Assembly: GCF_047496725.1 (NCBI RefSeq)
Contig: NC_132970.1
Location: 10,313,501 to 10,377,500 of the forward strand
DNA from: Anoplolepis gracilipes
Taxonomy: Eukaryota > Arthropoda > Insecta > Hymenoptera > Formicidae
Direction of reading: 5' to 3'
DNA: 64,000 nt
Made by a program: the position numbers and the translations under genes. Shown piece by piece: positions 1 through 13,648 of this stretch (its first letter is position 1; every line of letters starts with the position of its first letter). The notes under the pieces were generated by a model that saw nothing but the letters and a program-made list of their open reading frames with translations, was not told the DNA's origin and did not search any database.

Positions 1-307
1 TCTTTCTCTTTTTTATTTGCTGAACGCATTTTGTGCGTTAACTCTCATTGCAGGCTTAACACTCTCCGCACACAATGGAGGTTTGCATTAAAGGTCATTA
101 GCTTAAACGTTCGTCTTCCTGTTGCGCAACTCGTGTGCAATTCAACGTGCTGATATTCGCGAGACCGAGAAAGAGAGAGAAAGAGAGAGAAAGAGAGAGA
201 GGGAACAAAAAAAGACAGTAAATGCAAAATAATTATGTAAATTATTAATTTAAGGACATTGATTTGATATGTTTCCTATCATTTTTTCGTTGCTCTTAAA
301 TTAGACA

Positions 308-308
<1 letters not shown>

Positions 309-367
<59 letters not shown>
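309..367. repeat. (TA)n microsatellite
   Basis: About 29 uninterrupted TA units in an AT-rich stretch. Confidence 0.95.
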
Positions 368-371
<4 letters not shown>

Positions 372-3300
372 TTTTAAATTTCCTTATGTTAAATAAAGTA
401 CTTATTATGATTAATAAGAGCTAAAACATTAACGGCTAATGATGCGAAATAATTAAACGTTTTTTCAAATAATTTTAAAATCATTCCTTTTCCAGAAATT
501 TAGATGAATATTAATGAACCGTCTTCATTTAAACTTTGGCTCGGCAAATGAAAGATCTGGGTTTAATTTCCGGTTCAGTTACTCATGCGTTATTTATCTG
601 GCTTATCATTGTTGATTTAAAACATTTATCATTCATTATTTCAACATAATTATTAATAGTTTAATAGTTTGAAAAGGCGCTTTTATCTTTTCTTATGATA
701 ATGCAAGTTCATGACTCGTCAATACGAACTTTTATTCGTAGACAGCTGGACTGTCCTTGAATTTATCCCTGAACTGGGATAAGAGTCGTTCCCTTGAGAA
801 CCCGACCTACCTCAATCGGATCGATGCAAGATAGCTCTGCTTTTCTCACCCCACGTCACGCGCACACTAGTATTTTTGTCCGTGAACTTGATATATACAC
901 GGACAATTTTTTCGAGGGCAAAAAGAAAGAGCGCGGTTGGCTAGACGGTTGATACATGTTTTATTCACACGGTCGAGCAATTGAATAATAGATGTATAAA
1001 ATGATCAATTTTTTTTCTGTATTGAATTTAAATATAGAAAAAAATAAGAAACTTTTTTATGTTCATTTTCGTATAAATTTATAAATGGATTATAAAATTG
1101 TAAAAAAGTAATTGTAAAAAACCACTGTACAGTATCGAAACATAAAAGCCACTTAAAGAGATAGTATTTTTTTTTTATACTTATAATAGTCACACTTTCT
1201 CATGAGTATAATCTTTTTTTAATAATGACGAAGAGGAAATAAGAGATTGGAAATGGCAGATGCGTGCTTTCTCCTCATCTTCATCATCATTACAGCGACG
1301 AATAACCGATGACCTCTCTTTGACGAACAGGATTATGAATGATAATGTGAGGAACGATTCCTTCTTCCTTCTCATGCTCATTAAGCTGAAGAGTCATGGA
1401 AATTAAAGCAATTGTCAGGCGTGTTATTCTACGCTCAAATAATTGCAGACTGTTTAAAAAAGTGTTATTTTTGTCATATTAAGCATTTGCACTTTACATG
1501 CTTTTATTTATAACTATACAATTGATTTTAATGAATAGATACTCTTTGATTGTAAAAATTATTGATAGATAATAATCAATGTTATATAGTAACTATATAA
1601 AAATTATATTATTGAGCGTAGGATATATTGAACATTTTCTTCGAAACCATCTTTTTCATTGTCGCGGTTAGCCATATATTTTGGGAAGCCACTTCCTCTT
1701 GTGCATCGCGTTCTGACAAATCGTGGTTCGCGAAACAAAGCACCCTCGCCGTGACTGAAACAATGAGCGGTCAAGCATTCCCGCGTAGGAACGGAGAGGA
1801 GATGGGAAGGAATGACATCGAGGGGAAAGACAGAAAGGAGAAGGAAAGAAACGAGCACGTCATAATCGGCGAGACAAATGTTCTCCTTCTCTTGCGGTCG
1901 CGTCGTTGGTCTGACCTGGCGTCACCTAAGAGTAAAAAGGTGAAGCCGCACATAAGCTTGACGGAAGAGATAAGGGAGAACCCGACGTCGTTTCGGACAC
2001 TGTTCGTGGGCGAAAAGTAATGGCGATGGACGTGGTGCCGCTTCCGTTTTCGTAGCGAAATGCGCTTAGCCACGGTGAAACGCTTCTCGGGGTGCCTTTT
2101 ACGGGTTCCCCTATGTCCGCCGACCGGTTTTTGTCCTCTCCTTAAACGAGAAATACTCCTCGCGTGTTTTCCTTTCCCGGCAATTGCTTAGGACCGGTAT
2201 TTTCTCTATACGCTCTCTTGTCTATGTTTATACGGATTTCAAAGCGGAGACTGTAATCCCGTTTGAGATGGAATACGGACTAATTTTGCTCGATTCGGCG
2301 CAGCGACCGTGCGATGTCGAGCCCCAGGAGTGCCGTTGTGTAAGATATTAAAATTCGCGAAGCGTTGCCGCTGCAATATCGCGAGAAAGTCTCTCCACCC
2401 CGCCACGCCGAGCTGCTGCATGCTTCTTTATTCGCATTTAAACGAAATGCCGGAATTATATGCCCGACTCTTTAAACAGATGCTGTGAAGATAGAAACCG
2501 CGCGAAAAGAATAATTAAGTCGAAATAAGTTGCGCCACTTGCTGGAAATAATCTTTAAAAGTTCAACGAAATATCAATAGATATTTATTAAATTTCTATC
2601 AATGGTTAATTAAAGAAAAAAAATAATAAGATAAATAAAAATACACGTATATATATTTCACATTTTTAAATAAAATTAATGATATATTTGCTTGTCTTTC
2701 AATAATTAAAAATCAAAATATCATTTGAGATATATTTTTAATATCTGTTAATTTTTTTTATAGGATACAATACTAATTTGATGAGATGAGTAGAAACGTA
2801 TTACTTTCTTTTCCGTATATGTATGTGTGTTTAGCTGATAGCTCATTTTCCCCTCTTCTCTCCAACTTCTTCTTTCCGTCTTACTTCGGTTCCTCTTTGT
2901 TCAAGCAGAGATCTGTGCGCGTCGGCTTTTTCCCCTTCTGTCTCACATAGGGAGACTGAGCAAGGGGAGACTCTGATAGAGAAATAGTTGGAATACGAGG
3001 CGTTACGCGCGGTGATTTGGTTCTTGTGCACAATGGATCGATCTGTCTGCGTTCTTCTTCGTGTAAACCTCTAGTGACGCGCGGGATATTGCCGGAGTTT
3101 TAAAAACTTATTTTATTCGCGTCGAAAATTTCCCATGTGATTTCCCTCGCGTTGCAAATATTGCATTAATAGACGCAATGTATTACTTATACGTAAAATA
3201 ATAATTATCCATATCTACTTATCTTATTTACTCGCTACATCTTTCGTCAACGGACGAGGAATAACTTAACTTAACGGGGGAGGAGTATTTAACAGCTGAT

Positions 3301-6041
3301 AACTGGGCAATAGCAGTGGATGATTGATGCAGAAAGTTCACATTTCCGTTGGGCGTAACTGATTAAAGACCAAGTATCTTTGGTAGTAGAGTGTACCGGT
3401 AATTAAGATATAAATTTTCCTAGTGAAATAGTGTCTCCGAAATGCCCTAACGTGTCGGGGCTGGCGTGGCACGGCACGAGGTCGCTCGCGTGAAACGACC
3501 TCGAAGCATCGGCTGCGGTTGTGAGGGGAATACCGCGAAAAGTTCGTAGATTTATTATGCTATTACCGAGGGTGATAGGGGGCCGGTCGGGAAAGGAACG
3601 CTTATGGGTGCGAACGGCGAAATTTGCCTGCGGGAGGTCAATATAACGTTCGGCCGGGAACGACGTGGTGCGTCTTTCAGGCACACGCACTGTCCGCGAG
3701 AGAAAATAATTTCGAACGTTCCCACAAGATGAAGGCGCGGAAGCATGTCGACCTTTCGATTTTGCGTGAGCGTAATAACTTCGACATCGTTGGATGGATC
3801 GCTAAATGCTTGCGATATCTAAATGCGTCTGTACACAATCGCGCGGGAAATGTGTGTGCTTACTACAATCGTCGATGAAAATTTTACTCGCGACAAGCGA
3901 ACGGAGCTACGAACCTACAATATTATTGCGCGAGAGAAAAAAATCAGCACTCTCTCTGATGAAATATTGTTGAACAATTATATTCATTATGCGAGATTCA
4001 TTATCGTGTCCTCACATCGCTATTATTCGCATGGCGATTTACGTGACTTGAGAAGATTTTAGCTTCAACTTCGAACGTCGTAAAAGTCGCTGTAGATCAT
4101 CGGACTTAGCATTTAACTGCGCAATTCGCTATAACTGTGACTGTAACTTGTGCGATTCGGAGTGTAAGGTGCGTTCCCGGGAAATCTAAGAGAAAAGGCC
4201 AAAGTCGTTAATTGTTAGCGGATGATCGTGAGAAAGTTTAATCGTACATACACGTGGTATATTGTTAGACATTATCTAATAGCACTAATATCATCATATA
4301 TCATTATTGTCTATTACAATATATCGAATACATGTAAAATATTTCTTTATTTTATTACTGTTTAAAATAATTTTTGCATAACATAATTATAAAAAAAGTA
4401 TTAACATTTGTTTCACTAAAAAATTGTAAGATTTTTCGTTTTATAATTTGAAATGAGCGTAATGATTTTGGAACGTACATGTAATTGAGCACCCGGAGGG
4501 TGCTAAGATTACTGCTGAATTTTCATTATTTTTACACGATAGGGTATGACAATAGCGGACCTGAAAGTTGGCCGGGTGGTATTGCGCATTGTCCGGACCG
4601 AGGAATGGCATCCTATTAAAGTCACCAAGATAGAAGCCGCTCGATCCTCTCCTGGCTAAAGTGCCACAGATAGTTGGAGAACAGGAAGCATGGTGTTCCA
4701 AGTATGTGCATCGTATACTCGCGCGACTCATACATTTAGACATAGATATTTCTCGTTGGTGAAATACCGTGGGTATTCTACCGAAATATCCGCGCAAAGA
4801 AATTTTAGATATGTCTCGCTAAATCTTGAATAGTAAAGTCGCTTTTATTTAATTACTGATCTATCGGAAATTTAGGAAATTATTGAATTTATTGAACTTT
4901 TGATTGTGAGAATTTTTAAATATTATTTATTGATTTTTTTACACAATAGGAAATTTTTTTATTACTCAATATAATTTCTATTTTATTTAATATTTATGTG
5001 CCTCAATACTTTAAACTTATAATTTATATGTAAATGATTTGATTAAATTTAAAATTATCTTAGATATATAATTTATTTAAATATAATATTGAATAATAAG
5101 AATATTTATCGTGCGACTGGAGGGAAAATTTTTTATATTAGCGATACGATGATGCGCTTTAGCAAAGGTGCAATTTAAACTTTAGACGATGTCGTTACAA
5201 GGGATCAAAGTTCGGCCTCGTAATCGTCTGTAGCGCTGAATGTCAAGGGCAAGGGGTGGTGGCTGGGTTTGTGGCTGCGAGCAAGCGGGCAGGGGATGAC
5301 GCGATGGTGATGTTCGATATTGGAATCAGCCAGGATCAGCCAAATTTATGATTGCCAATGGTGGTTTTAGTACTGAACGAATTTTTTTCGCACAATCATA
5401 CTCTGCTGTTATCCATGTTCCGGTTGGTTCTCTCTCCTCTCTCTACGCGTGTGCGTGTGCATGTGCATGTGTGCGCTCGAAGATTAAGAAATTAATTTTA
5501 AAATTTAAGTTGAGAGAATTTCTCTTCGTAATTGTTGTGTGCAGAGAATCTTTTAGATTTAAATTAACTGTTTTCCATGTTGCGTGAGCGCGCATCGAAT
5601 AACTTTTAATTTAATTGAGTTACTACTAATTGTAAGTTATTAATGAAATATAATTAACGGTAAATTTTCTTTTTCTCTCTTTCTCTTTTGGAGAAGATAA
5701 TCGGAAGCACGGTCCTAAGAGACCATAACCGTTTCGTCCAATTTCTTCCATAATCCTGAAAAGACCGTGCAGTAAAAAGAACGTTTCATCCACAACCAGG
5801 ACGCTCTCATTTTCTTTTCACATATATTTTCTCACGTAGTTTCCACACATTCCTCGATAGATTACATCGGCTGCTTGAGAATCGCAAAAAAAGGGGCAGG
5901 CACTCGTGCGAACTTTAGTACGGCCAAATCTCTCTCGTCGTGCCTCCTCTCGCTCCGTTTAACAGCGAGATATCAGTCTCGTTCCATCTTGAGGGAGGAC
6001 TGAAAGCGAGGTGAATTTGCGGCAGCAGGCGAGAACCTCTT

Positions 6042-6072
6042 CTTTTTTTTTTTCTCTCGCATATAGGTAAGT
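6042..6072 (+). promoter_or_regulatory. Recursive-splicing (ratchet) site-like sequence
   Basis: A run of about 20 nearly pure pyrimidines is followed by CGCATATAG and immediately GTAAGTG. This is a strong 3' splice site joined directly to a perfect 5' splice site at 6066/6067. That arrangement is the hallmark of zero-length exons used to remove very long insect introns in steps. It would imply a long plus-strand intron crossing this area. No flanking exon was identified. Confidence 0.35.
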
Positions 6073-7539
6073 GCGAATGTCTGGGACGATGACTCGATCT
6101 GTCGTAGAACAATGTCCAGCAAACGTCGGTACGCTAACCCTTTCAGTTATCCGTTGCGGTTCGCGCGGGCTCGAACTAGGGCGGTCCCGGGCAATCCTCG
6201 GCGCTTTCCCTCGTCCCTTGGTAGACCGAGACGTCAGGATGGATACCGCATAGGTCCTCTTGGACACTGAACCCTCTCCCGTGACATTAACGCGACCCTC
6301 GCACTTTGAGTCCTGAATATCAACGACATTAGCCGCAACCCCTGGCAGGTTGATGGCCCGGGACAGCAGCGGAATGTCAAAACCGTGGCTTCACGTTCCC
6401 GGTATTCCGTTGCCATTGATACAGTGGAAATACGATTGTCACATCGCGTCGTGATCCGCAATTTGTATCAATAGCGATAATCGTGATAAAGTTAAAACAA
6501 AAGGAAAATAAAATTATATGTAAATGTGGAATACAAATAAATGATTATTTGCGGATTGTAATGTAAAATTCAATGGAACATTATCTTTTTTAAGATTGTC
6601 AGATTTGCTTTAATAGTAAAATTTATTATCGATTCGCTAGATAAATGCAATTTCGGATATCGTGAAAATAATTCTCGAAGCAATTTTGATAACGTTGACG
6701 TGAACAGCTGTTTGCATTCTCCGAGAGAATGCTTTTAGCGTTTACAACTAGTAAATTCTTGCTACGTCAGAATCAGAAGTTCCGTGAGAAGTTTGAGCGA
6801 ACGTTATTTCTCTGTGAAGAGAACTTTTTGACTTTAAGGTGAAATAGATGGTCGTTTATTCGCTGCTATACGCAACGCTGCTTCCGAGAAGCTTGACAAC
6901 AAGTGTGAAGTGACTGCCGCGAAGGATAAATGCGGAGAAAGGTACCGCTCGAAGTGAGTGACTCGCTCGTTAGCTTAAGTTCACCGAGTTTGTTTCGCGT
7001 CGCTCCTCTCTCGGACGCATCTTTCGCACGTCCGTCATTCATTCTAAACGGTACCAGACATCCTGAGCACAACTTTGAGAAAACTTTCGTATTCATCGCG
7101 CTTAAGAACACGCAGACTCGTTAAACATTGAGTGACGCCAGTTACCGAGGCAATAGAAAAGCCGCTTGATTTATTTTTCGTAAAATAATACGATGGCTAG
7201 TATTTCATTATTTAGCAAAACATTGGTGAAGAAATATCGACGTTATATTTTTTCCTCTCAACAAACTTTTCCGAGAGAACCGAGTTGCCTCCTTGTTTGT
7301 TGGAGTCGCCATGAATCGTGAATAAAATCTCTTTCTCTCTGGTCAGCAACCGTAAGGATTCAAAAGGGAGGGACAGAAGGTGCTATGCAATAGGAATTCG
7401 GAAGGTTCAGGTTTCGAAGCTACATGAAAGAGGAGGAACTGCGGTGCGCGACGGGAGCAGGAATGTTTGCAACCGAGGATCAATACCATATCTTTTCCGA
7501 CAATGGTCATGAAATCATCGGTCGTATCCGGTATCACTC

Positions 7540-7540
<1 letters not shown>

Positions 7541-7586
<46 letters not shown>
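7541..7586. repeat. (TC)n microsatellite
   Basis: TC units with one TT interruption near the start. They create open frames on both strands that are artefacts. Confidence 0.95.
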
Positions 7587-7589
<3 letters not shown>

Positions 7590-8449
7590 GTCCGGTGACC
7601 CTTCATTCGATCTTAACACGTGCCGTATAAAGATTTCTTTTTCTCGCAAGTTTCTTTGCTCTTTGTGCTGGATTTCTCTTTTCGGATCTCAATCCCAATT
7701 AACCAATTGTCGGCTCACTGACCAAAAAAGGGGAAAGTATGGTTACTTTCTTCTTTTTTGACGTGCACTCCGATTTCCGGGCGTGGCGATCTCTATTAAA
7801 GCGCAGCATTTTTCGCGGAAGTAACTAAACGGCCGGAAATGATCTTGCCGCTTTTTTTATTCGTCCTTGAAGGAAGCCATTTAATAGACAATCAATTAGC
7901 ACTTCTAATTCTTCTTTTTCATCTTCCTCTTTATCGTCTTTTTTCTCTTTTTCTGAAGATATTCTGTTCGATCCAACTTTATGGCACTTGCGTCGTTGAC
8001 TATCATAAAATTTCTCTAGAGACCATCTTTGAAGCTCTAAAGTTTATGAACGTTGATCCTGCTTAAAATTCGCTTGTAACATAAATTTGAATTAAACTTG
8101 CTTCCTTATTCTGGATTAATATTCAGATAGCGTCATAAACTCAAATAATACAAGTCTCGGACGAATGGTATCTCTTTATCAAAATCATCGTAGCTTCTCT
8201 CCTTCTTTCTTCCTTTGTTCCCGATGCTCTTAAGAAATTTCCTGGTCCTAAAAATTATCTCTTTTATGGGAAACGCTAAACTTGGTCATTCTTTCGAGAA
8301 CCTCGGAAATCCAAATGTCGAACCCTTAATCGGTACATTTCTTTCTTGCCCCTTCTTGCTTTTCGTCCACGAGATGTTCTTTGGTCAAGATGCTTCTCAG
8401 ACAGCGTTACACAAATTAGCGATCTTTATACGGTTCTCTTCTCTTTAAG

Positions 8450-9018
8450 TCTGTCGGGCGGAGGGTGGGTGGGTGGGGGTGGAAAGGGGTGGGTGAGAAT
8501 CAATGGCGCAGCTGACGAGCGTTCGGTTGCGCGTGCGCGCAGACATTTCTATCGACCGTCGCTGCAGCACAGACACAGCCTACCCCTTCCAACTTCACCA
8601 GGGCCAGGCTGATCTCTATACCGGGACGCGGGGGTGGTTTTCCTCGGGGATGAGGGACGGTCGAGAGGCGCGGGGGGAGGAGACGAGAGGTGACTGCGGC
8701 ATTGGCGACGGTGGTGGTGGCGCTTGCAGCGCTGCGGCCTTGACTCTGCGCTCGCCAACTTTCCCCGATGATCCACCACCGGGGTAGACACCCCGACGAC
8801 ATCGCCAGACGACCTGGCGGCCTCACTCTCCCTCTCCTCGCTTCCTCGCTCTCTCCTTCTTCCTCCAGATTCTTTCGCCGGGGACTTAACACCCTAGTGC
8901 CGTGGGATCGCCTGTGATACTCATAACCCATTTTACACTCGAAGAAGAAATGGCATTCTATCGAAAGATCGCGTACGTCGCGCTCTATAATTTTACCGTT
9001 TTCGAACCGGAAGTGCAA
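8450..9018. other. GC/CpG-rich island, possible promoter or 5' exon
   Basis: This is among the most GC-rich stretches in the window. It holds the G-quadruplex motif and a TGCGCGTGCGCGCA palindrome-like element near 8528, close to the NRF-1/EWG consensus. Open frames exist on both strands but overlap each other and are low in complexity, so I do not call a protein. A CpG-rich promoter or 5' UTR exon is possible. Confidence 0.3.
8463..8479 (+). other. G-quadruplex motif
   Basis: GGGTGGGTGGGTGGGGG: four G-runs with single-base loops, the tightest and most stable class of G-quadruplex pattern. More G-runs lie on both sides (8456-8496). It borders a very GC-rich island. Confidence 0.75.
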
Positions 9019-10566
9019 TGCTGATAAAAAGCGCGGTAGTTTTGCCTATATCACTCGTATAATGATGGCACGTGGTTTTTCTCTATGATAATTCTTGTAC
9101 GCTGAGGAAAGCTGCATCATGTATGTAACAACGATCGCGTGTATGTACGTTTTGCAAAAGTTATCAAATGGAAACTTCAAGGCGATTACCCTGAGTGAAA
9201 TCAATCAGTCAGTCATTTCGCATTTATTTTTAATCATGCCTGTAGTGTAGAAACAAAAAAGATACGGCAGATACGACAGCAAATGAAAAATTTTAGTAGA
9301 ATCGACCCTGAAGGAGGAAAGTGAACGAACCGGACGGTACAGACTCTCATTAATTAATTCTCACACGAAATTGATTTCGAACCCGCGTGTCCGTCGCGAT
9401 AAAAGATTAATAGTTGCCGCGTCTACGCCGTTATATTAACTTTACCACGAGTAGCTATAGTACTCTCTCTTTGTCTCTCTCTCTCCCCAATACCTTTCGA
9501 CCTGGCGCAGTTTCTTGCGCGCCTGTAACATGATAAATCGTTTTATCTATCTCGTGGCGTCTCGTCTCGTCTCGTTGCGAAGCTGAAGAAAATGAAAGTT
9601 GGAAAAATGGTGCGCGCGGCGAGAAGGAGAGAGTCGTCGTAACCTTTGAAATATACTGGATTATGATGAGGTATCTCTCAAAAGGAGAGTGAGAGGGAGA
9701 GAGCTGCTAAAACACAGTCTTTGAACTCGGCTCTAGCCAAGGCGGAGGGAGAGAGCTTTTGCCGGCGGCAACGGCGAAACCTAAAGCTCTTCGATGCGGT
9801 GGCCCGACTTAAGATCGTCTCCCTCTCGTTTCAACACGCTTACGACACCACCCACGCGCTTTGTGCGTTTTCGACGCACGCGACGACCGTAATCGAGGGG
9901 TGTGGCAAGGGACAGAAAACCAGAAGGGAAGGGGGGAGATGTATTTTACCAGGGAAAAAAGTGTATTTTACGACAGATCTTCTTTCTCGACACGCGCGCA
10001 TTTTAAGTAAACTCGGTGAGGGAGACGTCGTCCTATCGCGTTTTACACGAGGCTGCCTTTCGCACAGATCCTTTCTCCCTGTATCGTTACGCAATCTTGC
10101 GGAAGGAGAAATAACGATTCCTTTTCACGCGCTCGTCTTCTCTTTATTCGGGTGTCTTCGAGCGTTATGATCTACCATTTTAACACTGAGTTTTATACGA
10201 GACGAACCTTCGACAGGGACAATCAGTATCGGCCTTGAAAAAGCGAAATAAAACAGCACCGAGCATAAATAATATACATACATTGTACATATTTTATTTC
10301 TAATATTTTTCTACCATTTTTTAATTTTATAAACTTTAAATAAAGTAAAGAAAAGAGTTAAATAATTAATGATACATTTTTTCTTATTGTTTATTATCAA
10401 AATCTGTGACATTTTACTACAATTAAACATAACATTAGATATTGCATAGATGTACGATTTATTGATTGCATATAACGTAAAAACATAATATACGCGAATA
10501 CATATTTTTTATTTTAATTTATTTTCTTTGTTAGATTAAAATTTTTACACATTCGAATTTATATCT

Positions 10567-10569
<3 letters not shown>

Positions 10570-10623
<54 letters not shown>
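10570..10623. repeat. (AT)n microsatellite
   Basis: About 27 uninterrupted AT units. Confidence 0.95.
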
Positions 10624-10625
<2 letters not shown>

Positions 10626-12042
10626 ATATACATGGTACGTACAAAATCATACCATTTCTCCATCTTTCACGGTTGTCGTCGACAATGATTTTATGGCGTG
10701 ACGCATGCTGTAATCAAGGGGCAGCCCTCCTAGCAATTTTAACCCTTTGTAGGTAAACGTTCCGTCCACGCGAAAATCAGACAGCCAACGTTAATCGTCG
10801 CAGCCGTCGTCACGACGATATTCCCATCTTTCGCGCCGACTAACGACGACTCTCGTCATTCTTGTCGCTCTCGACGCCAAGGACTGTCGCTATCATCGGG
10901 CAGACAATAGCGTGATTAGAGCACAATGTTCCCCTCCCGTTTCCTCTACGCCTCTCGATTACCGCGCGTTGCTCCTCCGGGGACATACCTCGGTGCATCC
11001 ACCAATACACCTAAGCACACGCGCGTACCTATACTCCTATTCGTGGTGGAGTAACACGACGTTCCTCTCTTGCACTCCAACAATGTCGTCCTTCTCTGCG
11101 GAGTACCGGAAGCCATTGTGTGGCTGGTCTCTGTCTCGGTTTGTTACCGGCTTGTACACTCGGGGGAGTGTTGTGGCGCGCGACTGCGAGACGTCAACCG
11201 CGCATTAAGTTGATGTATGAGCTCCCAGACTCGAGACACTGTCTGGCTGATGGCCTCCGTTTACGGTGTTCGACCGAGGGGAAAGCCCCGAGAAAATTCA
11301 CACCTATCCTTCTTCCATCATGGACGATATTCTCGAGAACAGTCTCCTGCCGATGTGTTGTCGATAACTGATAAACGTTCGGAGCAAAAGAAGACTTTAT
11401 TATTCTTTCAAGACTTAGACGCTCATTAATTTTTTAATTAATGAGCGAGATATTTTTAATTTTTAAACTTTTGTAATTATCTTTTTTCGTATTATGTAAA
11501 ATATTTTTGTAGCTATTAAGCTAATTAATTAATTTCTTCGTACAATTTTATTATCGTATTATACTTTTATATATGTATATTTTTTATATATACATTTATA
11601 TACTTATTTTATATATTTATATTATTACTGCTTAGAGTTTACAAGTTAACTTTTTACTTAAAAAAATGACAACTTAAAATGGTTGATTAGTTAAAAAGTT
11701 TCGTATATCGTACGTACAGAAATGATACTTTTGCATTTTCTAATATTCGCAAATCAAATCTTTATAAATAATGCAATTATCTTTCTCAAAGATAACGAAT
11801 ACAATGGAAATAAGAAACGAATGCGTAATTGAGCGTGAAGCAATTCTTATTGGTATTTTCTGAACGTTGCCTTTCCAAGATTCTCTAATGAAATATTATA
11901 GAAAGCTAATTCCATTTAATACACGTCTCATTAGAATTTATATTCACGAATGTTGCGAAGAGAAGGCTTTTCGGTCGCCTACGCTCTTACTATCTGATGG
12001 TCCGTAAGACTGCGCGCGCGCGTTTCCGCAGTACTCGCGTGC

Positions 12043-12094
12043 CACGTGCGCGTCTTATAAAAACGGCGAGAGTCGTCGGTGAGAATCGTCATTT
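12043..12094 (+). promoter_or_regulatory. Promoter-like cluster: E-box, TATA, Initiator
   Basis: CACGTG at 12043-12048, TATAAAA at 12056-12062 and TCATTT at 12089-12094. The TATA-to-Initiator distance is 35, slightly longer than ideal. The sequence around it is CpG-rich. No convincing coding exon follows; the first ATG frame downstream is only 16 codons. Confidence 0.25.
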
Positions 12095-13561
12095 GCAAGA
12101 GTTACGACCGGGCTTCGCGTCAAAGGGCCGCCGGCTAATCAGCTCCCCAAACAGAGACCGAAGCTAATCTTCCCCAGCTCATCAGCGACGGTCTCCGTCG
12201 TGCGAACGCGCGCTCATGTGAGAGAAATGGAAAACGACAGAGGAGGGTCATGTCCCTTGATGTACGACGATGTTTGATGGAGGATAGACTAGCACGTAGA
12301 CACACGCAAGTACACACAAGCTGGCATAAATCGTGCAAAAGGACGACGAGTATCTTTGTCGCTTATCGAAAATGTCATTAAATATTGACTCGAGATTTCT
12401 CGATTTATATTACGAATATTAAAATTTACATATAAAATGATATATAAGAGAAGAGAAAATAACCTGGCATAATATAAAACGAAATATCATTGAGTATAAA
12501 TCAGAATTAAATGAATAATATTTGTTTGATCAATTTTTTAGTATATACAATTTTGTATAAAATCGATAAACTTCGTTCTCTTGGTTGAAGAATCATAAAG
12601 ATTTCATTAAAATTAGTATCCAGGGAAATATGTGTGCGACGGTGGTCCGCGAAGAAGATCGTTGGAGGGTTTTGTCATGTAACATACACGAAAAAATCGG
12701 ATTTTTTCGTTGCTCGTAAAGGAAAAGGAATGGGGAGGTAAATCGCTTTCTCCTCCTCCGTTCTCGTTTTGGATTCTCGGCATGTTATACTTTGCACGAG
12801 CGAGCCGGCCGTTCCGAATTGAGTGGAAAGAAGCATCACGTCCGGGCGACTAGACGAATAGAAGGATTGTCTTGGGATTTCAGTGGCTCTCCGGGACCGC
12901 CGACCACACACGCAACGTACCGAATCCTCTCCCGGACGGCTGCAGCCTCTCCTAAATAAAGTCTGAGCAGATAGCATCACGTGCATCGGGTGACTTCTGG
13001 ATATAAGCATTCATCTCGCGTGTTCGCTAGTAATCCAGAAATGAATAATTGAATCGGGAAATCGTTTTCTCCTTCTCTTTCACGATTTTTTTTCTATAAT
13101 AATCGCTATGAAAAGCGAGACAACAAATATAAATTTATAATAAATTTGTTATTATTTTATATATTATATATACACAAAAAAAGTGTCAAATCAAAGCGTT
13201 CATTGTTTCATATATACACAACAATTTATAATCTTCTTAGAAAAATTTGAAAATCTTAAATTTTAACAATATTATAGTCTTACTTTAATACTATAATTGT
13301 CATCTCAAGAAGAAAATAATTATTTTGACTCTAAGAAAATTATAATCTTCGATTTAAACATGTGTTATTTTCTATTCAATATTTTTTCCTCTACATTCAA
13401 GAAAATTATTCTTAAATAATAACAATATATTTTTCTTGATTGAACTATATAAAATGGCTTTATTCAATTAAAAGTTTCTTTGTTTAACGCAATATAATCG
13501 CATTTTAAGATTTCTATTTTGAAACTAAAGATACTGTCAAAATAAAAATATTCTTTTTTTC

Positions 13562-13562
<1 letters not shown>

Positions 13563-13645
<83 letters not shown>

Positions 13646-13648
13646 TTT
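13563..13648. repeat. Compound (GT)n-(AT)n-T21 repeat
   Basis: A short GT run passes into about 28 TA units and then 21 consecutive T. Confidence 0.95.

Larger units (their letters stand above)
1..8449. other. No supportable gene; AT-rich DNA with CpG-rich patches
   Basis: CpG-rich patches lie at about 1.65-2.45, 3.4-4.1, 5.2-5.35, 5.9-6.45 and 6.9-7.1 kb. Open frames here are under 140 codons, often overlap on both strands and lack recognisable motifs. The stretch could be intronic, given the recursive-splice-like site near 6.07 kb. Confidence 0.6.

Noticed and set aside
1628..2020. 130-codon plus-strand frame
   Set aside because: Overlaps two minus-strand frames in a CpG- and purine-rich block; no motif, splice or family resemblance.
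4441..4797. 118-codon minus-strand frame containing GFYLGDFNRMPFLGPDN
   Set aside because: Looks slightly protein-like but matches no family I recognise and has no splice or promoter support.
8500..9018. 172-codon minus-strand frame with overlapping plus-strand frames
   Set aside because: GC-rich DNA has few stop codons; low complexity on both strands suggests chance.
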